Below, piece after piece: positions 1 through 4,144 of a stretch of DNA of 5,617 bases. Where the stretch lies: NCBI GenBank assembly GCA_021835185.1, contig JAKBQO010000106.1, forward strand, positions 1 through 5,617, written 5' to 3'. Within the stretch, counting starts at the first letter, position 1; every line of letters starts with the position of its first letter. This DNA comes from Thermoplasmata archaeon (GTDB lineage Archaea; Thermoplasmatota; Thermoplasmata; Thermoplasmatales; Thermoplasmataceae). Both the position numbers and the translations under genes were made by a program. Under the pieces are notes generated by a model. It was not told the origin of the DNA and did not search any database. It saw nothing but the letters and a program-made list of their open reading frames with translations.

Positions 1-9
1 TTCCGATCT
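1..9. other. Probable residual Illumina adapter at contig edge
   Basis: The first nine bases, TTCCGATCT, are exactly the 3' end shared by the standard Illumina TruSeq read 1 and read 2 adapters (ending GCTCTTCCGATCT). The match sits flush with the first base of the window, which is what an incompletely trimmed read at a contig end would give. If so, these bases are not genomic, and the TGA that ends the minus-strand frame at 9-11 is an artefact, because its last base comes from the adapter. A chance match cannot be ruled out from the sequence alone. Confidence 0.7.
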
Positions 10-104
10 CATTCCTTCAATATATGAATTCCCGATAGTATAATTGCTACAATTATAATCAGTACAAGAATTAAAATAACTTCTCCAACATCAATAGCTA
101 CCAT
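9..104 (-). CDS. N-terminal fragment of a probable stomatin/SPFH-type membrane protein (partial at window edge)
   Basis: Reading leftward from the ATG at 104-102, 31 codons are open before a TGA at 11-9. The peptide has a short acidic start (Asp5, Glu8), one very hydrophobic helix at about residues 9-23 made of Ile, Leu and Val, and then SGIHILKE. A single N-terminal helix followed by a segment like S-x-I-x-[IV]-[VL]-K-E is how stomatin/prohibitin (SPFH) proteins begin, just before a conserved aromatic and Arg and the SPFH domain. The stop codon overlaps the probable adapter at 1-9, so the frame may really continue beyond the contig; Trp (TGG) at that codon would differ by one base. A leaderless start is supported by a TATA box at 121-132 on this strand. 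Alternatives are a genuine 31-residue single-helix protein, or a gene broken by a nonsense mutation. The family call rests on a short stretch and is tentative. Confidence 0.45.
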   Translation of the reverse strand: MVAIDVGEVILILVLIIIVAIILSGIHILKE

Positions 105-120
105 GATATAACAATGATAT

Positions 121-132
121 ATTATATATAAA
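121..132 (-). promoter_or_regulatory. TATA box for the minus-strand membrane-protein gene
   Basis: On the minus strand this reads TTTATATATAAT. Its first base lies 28 nt upstream of the A of the ATG at 104, the spacing expected between an archaeal TATA box and the transcription start. Transcription would therefore begin at or next to the start codon (leaderless), as is common in Thermoplasmatales. No ribosome binding site is visible before this ATG, which agrees with that. Confidence 0.55.
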
Positions 133-360
133 CATTTTTAAATGGCAGGATCGCCAATTTCCCTTAAATATATTGGGATATTACAGAAATTCGGTTTAAA
201 TGATTTTATATAAAATTAGCAAACTTCAAATTTTTGCCGTTAAATTTACCTTTTCCAGTAGAGAGAAATCAGCAAACCAACAGAACTTTTAAAATATGAA
301 GAATTACACAGGTAATAATTTATGTGGTATTACACCGATTGCCGAAATATTAAACGTGAA

Positions 361-372
361 TTTTTATATATA
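361..372 (+). promoter_or_regulatory. TATA box of the HMG-CoA synthase operon
   Basis: TTTTTATATATA begins about 27-30 nt upstream of the ATG at 391, which places the transcription start at or beside the start codon. No GGTGA-type sequence precedes that ATG. The operon therefore probably starts as a leaderless transcript. The right end of the box overlaps the palindrome at 369-385. Confidence 0.6.
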
Positions 373-385
373 GTATAATACTATA
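369..385. promoter_or_regulatory. Perfect 17-bp palindrome between TATA box and start codon (candidate operator)
   Basis: TATAGTAT and ATACTATA are exact inverted repeats around a single A. The element begins inside the TATA box and ends 5 nt before the HMG-CoA synthase ATG. Because transcription should begin at about 391, the palindrome lies in untranscribed DNA, so an RNA hairpin is unlikely and a dimeric repressor site is more plausible. A protein bound here would block TBP/TFB or RNA polymerase. The AT-only composition apart from the central G/C pair makes chance occurrence possible. Confidence 0.4.
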
Positions 386-390
386 CAACT

Positions 391-1446
391 ATGTCTGGAA
401 TTGTAAGTTACGGGTCATATGTTCCAATATACAGGATAAAACCAGAGGAAATTGCCAGGATATGGGGCGACGATCCGGAAAAAATGAAGAATAATCTATT
501 TATATTAAGCAAATCGGTACCTTCACCGGATGAAGATGTTGCTTCTATTTCTGTGGAAGCGGCAAGAAATGCCCTTAAAAGAATAAATATAAATCCGGGA
601 GATATTGGCGCTATTTATGTTGGTTCAGAGTCACATCCATATGCCGTTAAACCGACAGCCACCATAGTGGCAGCTGCAATAGGGATGCCGCTTGAATACT
701 TTGCCGCAGATTATGAATTTGCATGCAAAGCAGGTACTGCCGGAATGCAGAATGTTAAGGCAATGGTTGATTCCGGTTATATCAAATATGGCATTGCTAT
801 TGGGTCAGATACATCGCAGGGTGCTCCAGGGGATGCTCTGGAATACAGTGCATCTGCGGGCGGAACAGCAATGATTATCGGAAAGGATAATGTAATTGCA
901 GAAATAAACGATACATTGTCAGTATCAACAGATACCCCTGATTTCTGGAGGAGGGAAGGAGAACCATATCCCCGTCATGGAGAAAGGTTTACAGGCGATC
1001 CCGGATACTTCAAGCACGTTTTAGCTGCCTCAAAGGCAATGATGGAAAGAATGGGAACAAAAAGCAGCGATTATGATTATGTTGTATTTCACCAGCCAAA
1101 TGGAAAATTCCCCACAAGGGCGGCAAAGATGCTTAATTTTACAGAAGAACAGTATAAAACTGGCCTTTTGACACCCTATATAGGGAATACATATTCAGGT
1201 TCTACAATGACCGGCCTATCAGCCATACTGGATGAAGCAAAACCGGGTGACAGGATTCTTGCAGTATCATTTGGTTCCGGTGCAGGCTCCGATGCCTTTG
1301 ATATAACAATAACAGAAAATATGAAAAATTACCATCGTGAAAACGCTCCAGGTGTAAGAAAAATGATTGAAAATGTGAAATTCATAGATTATGCCATATA
1401 TACAAAGTTTAGGAAAATACTGGTTATGGGTGATAGCCTTGAGTAA
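391..1446 (+). CDS. Hydroxymethylglutaryl-CoA synthase (archaeal type)
   Basis: This 351-residue enzyme condenses acetyl-CoA with acetoacetyl-CoA to HMG-CoA, the committed carbon-joining step of the mevalonate pathway that makes archaeal isoprenoid lipids. It acts in the cytoplasm. It has the thiolase-superfamily fold and the compact length of archaeal HMG-CoA synthases. The catalytic triad is intact: Glu80 in GSESHPY, nucleophile Cys112 in EFACKAG, and His234 in FHQPNGK. Other family landmarks are GNTYSGS at 265-271 and SFGSGAGSD at 293-301. The start is the first ATG, placed by a TATA box for leaderless transcription, and the protein begins with the usual [15 protein letters not shown] strand. 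Its last codons contain the ribosome binding site of the next gene and overlap that gene by 8 nt, so the two are translationally coupled. In characterised archaea this enzyme forms a complex with the thiolase and DUF35 protein encoded next. Confidence 0.95.
   Translation: MSGIVSYGSYVPIYRIKPEEIARIWGDDPEKMKNNLFILSKSVPSPDEDVASISVEAARNALKRININPGDIGAIYVGSESHPYAVKPTATIVAAAIGMPLEYFAADYEFACKAGTAGMQNVKAMVDSGYIKYGIAIGSDTSQGAPGDALEYSASAGGTAMIIGKDNVIAEINDTLSVSTDTPDFWRREGEPYPRHGERFTGDPGYFKHVLAASKAMMERMGTKSSDYDYVVFHQPNGKFPTRAAKMLNFTEEQYKTGLLTPYIGNTYSGSTMTGLSAILDEAKPGDRILAVSFGSGAGSDAFDITITENMKNYHRENAPGVRKMIENVKFIDYAIYTKFRKILVMGDSLE
1428..1434 (+). promoter_or_regulatory. Ribosome binding site that fixes a TTG start for the thiolase gene
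   Basis: GGGTGAT contains GGTGAT, complementary to the archaeal 16S rRNA 3' end (AUCACCUCC). It ends 4 nt before the TTG at 1439, ideal spacing for that codon. It lies within the end of the HMG-CoA synthase gene. The GTG at 1430 is part of this motif and the ATG at 1391 has no such motif, so neither is the likely start. Confidence 0.7.
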
Positions 1447-2602
1447 TGAAGTTTATATTATCGGCGCAGGTGAAACAAAGTTCGGTGAATTATGGGACAA
1501 ATCGTTGAGAAATCTGGCAGTTGAAGCTGGATTGAAGGCAGTTGAGGATGCAGGGATTTATTCAAAAGATATCGATGCAATTTATGGTGCAAATTCACTT
1601 GCCGGAATCATAAACATGCAGGAAAATATAGGTGCCCTGATCGCTGACTTTTCAGGTTTATCCGCTGAAGGAATACCTTCCTTAAGAGTAGAGTCATCTA
1701 CAGCTTCCGGAGGCGCAGCGTTGAGGGACGCATACCTCTCCATAAAATCTGGAGAATATGACGTAGTTGTAGTTGGTGGCGTAGAAAAAATGACAGATAT
1801 ACACGGAAGTGACATACTTGAAAAATCGTCATCCATTCTGGATCGGGAATGGGAAGCCTTTTTTGGGGCTACGCCTGCAGCAATGGCAGCGCTTATAGCC
1901 AGGAAATATATGCACGATTTTGGAGTTGAGAAAGAAGCACTATCAATGTTTTCCGTAAACGACCATCTTAATGGTTCAAAAAACCCGGACGCACAGTTCA
2001 GGAATAAATTAACCATACAGCAGGCTATGAATTCAACTGCAGTTGCTGACCCACTGAATATGATGGATTGCTCTCCAATGAGCGATGGTGCAGCTGCAGT
2101 GGTTCTGGCTTCCGAGAGCTTCATTAAGAAGAACAAACGCGAGGGAGTACGCATATTGAGTTCAGCTGTGGCAGAAGACTATCTTTCTGTTGGCTCTAGA
2201 AAATCTATATACACATTGAACTCCACAAAGCTTGCAGTTGAAAAGGCATTGCGGAAATCTGGGATAAAAAGGAACGATATATCATTTATGGAGGTTCATG
2301 ATTCATTTTCAATATTTGGTTTGCTGGAACTTGAAGACCTTGGATTCGCAGAAAAGGGCAAAGCAAAAGATCTTGTATACGATGAAATAAAGCTTAATGG
2401 CAGCATTCCTGTAAATCCCTCAGGCGGATTGAAAGCAAAGGGTGACCCATATGGTGCCGTTGGTGTTGGCCAGGCTGTAGATGCATACAGGCAGTTAAAG
2501 GGCAAGGCAGGCGATAACCAGATTAAGGATGCAAAATATGCACTTCTGCATAATATGGCTGGAACCGGGACATCGTCAATAATACATATACTGGGTGAAT
2601 AA
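1439..2602 (+). CDS. Thiolase-family protein with substituted active-site residues (acetoacetyl-CoA thiolase homologue)
   Basis: At 387 residues this has the full length of archaeal SCP2-type thiolases, which join two acetyl-CoA to give acetoacetyl-CoA for HMG-CoA synthase. Family landmarks are clear: [10 protein letters not shown] at 11-20, GGVEKMTD near residue 120, EDLGF around 300 and [10 protein letters not shown] at about 326-335. Yet the active site is altered. The nucleophile Cys, normally in E-x-A-C-A-S-G, is Thr88 in VESSTASGG. The HDCF motif is HDSF (His287 kept, Cys replaced by Ser289). The GHP histidine is Asp336 in GDP. These positions align without gaps, and there is no frameshift. 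Ordinary thiolase chemistry therefore looks lost. It may act as a scaffold holding the DUF35 protein and synthase together, or catalyse something else, with another thiolase encoded elsewhere making acetoacetyl-CoA. The TTG start at 1439 is chosen from its ribosome binding site. It overlaps the previous gene by 8 nt, and the next gene follows after 1 nt. Family is certain; activity is not. Confidence 0.9.
   Translation: MSNEVYIIGAGETKFGELWDKSLRNLAVEAGLKAVEDAGIYSKDIDAIYGANSLAGIINMQENIGALIADFSGLSAEGIPSLRVESSTASGGAALRDAYLSIKSGEYDVVVVGGVEKMTDIHGSDILEKSSSILDREWEAFFGATPAAMAALIARKYMHDFGVEKEALSMFSVNDHLNGSKNPDAQFRNKLTIQQAMNSTAVADPLNMMDCSPMSDGAAAVVLASESFIKKNKREGVRILSSAVAEDYLSVGSRKSIYTLNSTKLAVEKALRKSGIKRNDISFMEVHDSFSIFGLLELEDLGFAEKGKAKDLVYDEIKLNGSIPVNPSGGLKAKGDPYGAVGVGQAVDAYRQLKGKAGDNQIKDAKYALLHNMAGTGTSSIIHILGE
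2593..2598 (+). promoter_or_regulatory. Ribosome binding site of the DUF35 gene
   Basis: GGGTGA, the same hexamer that precedes the thiolase start, lies 5 nt upstream of the ATG at 2604, inside the end of the thiolase gene. It supports 2604 as the start. The in-frame GTG at 2595 is part of this motif and would be a poor start. Confidence 0.65.
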
Positions 2603-2603
2603 A

Positions 2604-3008
2604 ATGACAGAGTTATCGAGAATCTGGAGAGAAACAGAGTATAGATACAATCTTATCGGATTTAAATGCAAAAATTGCGGGAATTCATATTTCCCACCGA
2701 GGGATGTATGCCCTGTATGCCATAGGGAATCTATAGGAAAAATGGAAAAAGTAAAATTCAGTGGCAATGGAGAAGTAATATCTTACACAGTTGTGCATGA
2801 TGCACCTCCAAGCTTTAAAAGGCAGGTACCCTATGTACTTGCGCTCATAAAGTTGTCAGAAGGCCCTGTAATTACTGCCCAGATAGTGGACTGTGATCCC
2901 GCAGATGTTGATATAGGGAAGAAGGTACATTCCGTTTTCAGGAAAATCAGGCAGGACGGGGACAGCGGTATAATAGAATATGGATATAAATTTGTATTAA
3001 ATCTTTAA
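2604..3008 (+). CDS. DUF35 OB-fold/zinc-ribbon acyl-CoA-associated protein of the thiolase-HMG-CoA synthase complex
   Basis: This 134-residue protein has the two-part DUF35 layout. An N-terminal helix leads to a rubredoxin-like zinc ribbon with Cys22-x2-Cys25 and Cys36-x2-Cys39, and an OB-fold follows at about 46-130, with the usual VISYTVVHDAPP strand and a GKKVHSVF segment near the end. In methanogens the homologue sits between acetoacetyl-CoA thiolase and HMG-CoA synthase and provides part of a shared CoA/pantetheine site, so that acetoacetyl-CoA passes from one enzyme to the other. The gene order here gives the same three partners in one transcript. The ATG at 2604 lies 1 nt after the thiolase stop and has a ribosome binding site; an upstream GTG at 2595 would add only three residues. 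All four zinc ligands are kept, so the protein looks functional even though its thiolase partner appears catalytically altered. Confidence 0.9.
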   Translation: MTELSRIWRETEYRYNLIGFKCKNCGNSYFPPRDVCPVCHRESIGKMEKVKFSGNGEVISYTVVHDAPPSFKRQVPYVLALIKLSEGPVITAQIVDCDPADVDIGKKVHSVFRKIRQDGDSGIIEYGYKFVLNL

Positions 3009-3184
3009 TACACTATTTTATTATTTTTGATTAAGTACATAGAGGCATTCTGTTCATTTTAAACCATATGGCTTCATAGATTCATATTTATATAGCAACC
3101 TTCTACGAGGTAATTTTTCATTCCTGAATTTTAAATTCCCCAAAGATTTTGTGTTATAAAAAATACTTTTAACCTTATTGTAAT
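3009..3184. promoter_or_regulatory. Intergenic region with promoter of the MqnD-family gene
   Basis: Two TATA-like elements lie just before the gene. TTATAAAAAA at 3154-3163 is spaced for leaderless initiation at the ATG at 3185. AAAATACTTTTAA at 3160-3172 has a better purine-rich upstream element and would place the start of transcription near 3194, the third-codon-downstream ATG. A further TATA-like ATTTATATAG lies near 3087-3096 with no gene assigned. A short palindrome, GAATTT-T-AAATTC, occupies 3126-3138. No small gene or RNA was recognised. Confidence 0.5.
3015..3028 (+). terminator. T-rich terminator after the HMG-CoA synthase operon
   Basis: ATTTTATTATTTTT starts 7 nt after the DUF35 stop codon and ends in five T's. 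Archaeal RNA polymerase commonly stops at such T-rich stretches without a hairpin, and none is visible here. It would separate the operon from the independently promoted MqnD gene. Confidence 0.45.
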
Positions 3185-4009
3185 ATGACAGGTATGAAAA
3201 TGTTGATAGCACACACACCGGATCCGGATGACGCCTTTATGTTTTACGCCATGTTTGAGCATAAAATCAAGACATCATTTGAATATGACCAGGTAGTAAA
3301 AGATATAGAAACACTGAACAAGGAATCTGTAGATTTAAAGTACGACGTCACTGCAATATCTGCGAATGGATATATGCATGTTTCTGATAAATATGACCTG
3401 ACAACTTCTGGAGCAAGTTTTGGTATAAGTTATGGGCCACAGGTAATAGCCAAAAAAAATATTGACCTGAAAGGAAAGACTATAGCAAGCCCAGGAAAAT
3501 ACACTTCCGCAGAATTGCTGTACAGGATGTTTGCACCGGAAGCAGGCATATTAAAAGAGATACGCTTTGATAAAATCGTAAACGCAATTATGGAAAATGA
3601 AGTAGATGCTGGAATACTTATACATGATGAACAGTTGACTTATCAGGATAAGGGGCTTGTACCTGTTCTGAACCTTTACGATGAATGGAAAAAATATGCA
3701 GGGGACCTCCCTATACCCTTAGGATTTAATGCAATACGCAAGGATATGCCCATAGAGGATAAACTGAAATACAAAGCGGACTTTGAAAACTCAATAAAAT
3801 ATGCATTTGAACACGAAACTGACGCGGTAAAATACGCAATGAAATATTCAAGATACGATGACTTTGAGCTTGAAAGAAAGTTTATTTTAATGTATGTAAA
3901 TGAACTCTCGGTAGATTTCGGTGAAAAGGGCCGGAAGGCACTGGACCTCTATTATAAAAGGGCTGCAGAAAAAAATATAATTAAGCCATTTAAACCTACC
4001 ATAGTTTAA
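3185..4009 (+). CDS. mqnD: MqnA/MqnD-family protein, probable 1,4-dihydroxy-6-naphthoate synthase (futalosine pathway)
   Basis: This 274-residue protein has the two-lobed periplasmic-binding-protein fold reused as an enzyme in menaquinone synthesis. MqnD converts cyclic dehypoxanthine futalosine to 1,4-dihydroxy-6-naphthoate. It has no signal peptide, so it is cytoplasmic and not a transport binding protein. Landmarks are PDPDDAFMF at 12-20, SGASFG at 75-80, the SPGKYTSA loop at 102-109, DAGILIH with His147 in the position of the MqnD catalytic histidine, and PIPLG at 176-180. The motifs and length fit MqnD better than MqnA (chorismate dehydratase), but assignment within this superfamily by eye is not final. 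The gene is alone between a T-rich terminator and a hairpin/T-tract. The start at 3185 is the longest; the ATGs at 3194 and 3200 are serious rivals because the better TATA box points to about 3194 and conserved sequence begins there. The neighbouring bd oxidase gene fits a menaquinone-using respiratory chain. Confidence 0.8.
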   Translation: MTGMKMLIAHTPDPDDAFMFYAMFEHKIKTSFEYDQVVKDIETLNKESVDLKYDVTAISANGYMHVSDKYDLTTSGASFGISYGPQVIAKKNIDLKGKTIASPGKYTSAELLYRMFAPEAGILKEIRFDKIVNAIMENEVDAGILIHDEQLTYQDKGLVPVLNLYDEWKKYAGDLPIPLGFNAIRKDMPIEDKLKYKADFENSIKYAFEHETDAVKYAMKYSRYDDFELERKFILMYVNELSVDFGEKGRKALDLYYKRAAEKNIIKPFKPTIV

Positions 4010-4029
4010 ATATATAAAATATATTTTTT
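4008..4029 (+). terminator. AT hairpin plus T-tract at the end of the MqnD gene
   Basis: AAATATAT at 4008-4015 and ATATATTT at 4019-4026 form an 8-bp all-AT inverted repeat with a three-base loop. A run of six T's at 4024-4029 overlaps its end. The first two bases are part of the TAA stop codon. The T-tract alone could serve as an archaeal terminator; the AT-only stem would be weak at high growth temperature. Confidence 0.4.
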
Positions 4030-4052
4030 ATAAGAATCAAAAACTACAATAT

Positions 4053-4072
4053 TTGTGATAAAAATATCACAA
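4053..4072. promoter_or_regulatory. Perfect inverted repeat upstream of the cytochrome bd gene (operator or terminator stem)
   Basis: TTGTGATA and TATCACAA are exact 8-bp arms around AAAA. The centre lies about 82 bp before the oxidase ATG and about 47 bp upstream of its TATA box, a position suited to an activator or remote regulator. Alternatively, transcribed from the MqnD gene, it folds into a stem-loop followed six bases later by six T's at 4079-4084, like an intrinsic terminator. A related half-site TTGTGAAT occurs at 4102-4109 and a weaker TTGTAATC at 4132-4139, which favours a DNA-binding role. Confidence 0.45.
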
Positions 4073-4118
4073 CAAGGATTTTTTAATAACAATTAGTTAA
4101 TTTGTGAATTAAATTAAC

Positions 4119-4126
4119 TTTAAATA
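4119..4126 (+). promoter_or_regulatory. TATA box of the cytochrome bd gene
   Basis: TTTAAATA begins 26 nt before the A of the ATG at 4145, so transcription should start at or near that codon. No GGTGA-type site precedes it. This supports a leaderless transcript and 4145 over the in-frame ATG at 4154. Confidence 0.6.
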
Positions 4127-4144
4127 TTATTTTGTAATCGCAAA

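Larger units (their letters stand above)
105..390. other. Divergent intergenic promoter region without a recognisable gene
   Basis: This AT-rich stretch separates the leftward membrane-protein gene from the rightward HMG-CoA synthase operon. It holds a TATA box for each. It also holds a self-complementary TATA-like element TTTTATATAAAA at 204-215 and another TATA-like stretch CTTTTAAAAT around 286-295, neither tied to a gene. A short inverted repeat, GTAATA at 312-317 and TATTAC at 328-333, lies upstream of the synthase promoter, and a near repeat AT(T/C)AGCAAAC occurs at 215-224 and 268-277. The only plus-strand frames here are 25 codons (296-373) or fewer and look random. No tRNA or other structured RNA was recognised. 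Confidence 0.6.

Noticed and set aside
9..11. TGA read as tryptophan (genetic code change)
   Set aside because: Tryptophans in the other genes use TGG and no in-frame TGA occurs in them. The adapter match explains this stop more simply.
296..373. 25-codon plus-strand frame starting ATGAAGAAT
   Set aside because: It runs through the TATA box and palindrome of the HMG-CoA synthase promoter, has no recognisable motif and no suitably placed promoter or ribosome binding site. A shorter frame at 322-378 is equally unsupported.
692..874. 60-codon plus-strand frame within the HMG-CoA synthase gene
   Set aside because: It overlaps the catalytic Cys112 region in another frame and has no start signals or recognisable domain.
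1391..1438. Upstream ATG extension of the thiolase gene
   Set aside because: It lies wholly inside the HMG-CoA synthase gene, has no ribosome binding site and adds residues unlike the family N-terminus. The TTG at 1439 has a well-spaced GGTGAT.
1582..2154. 190-codon minus-strand frame
   Set aside because: It is antisense to the thiolase gene, whose conserved motifs cover the whole interval. Its Ser/Ala/Pro-rich composition is typical of a shadow frame.
3185..4009. ABC-transporter substrate-binding protein
   Set aside because: The fold is shared, but there is no signal peptide or lipobox, no permease or ATPase gene nearby, and the PDPDD, SPGKYTSA and IH-x-E-like motifs point to the MqnD branch.
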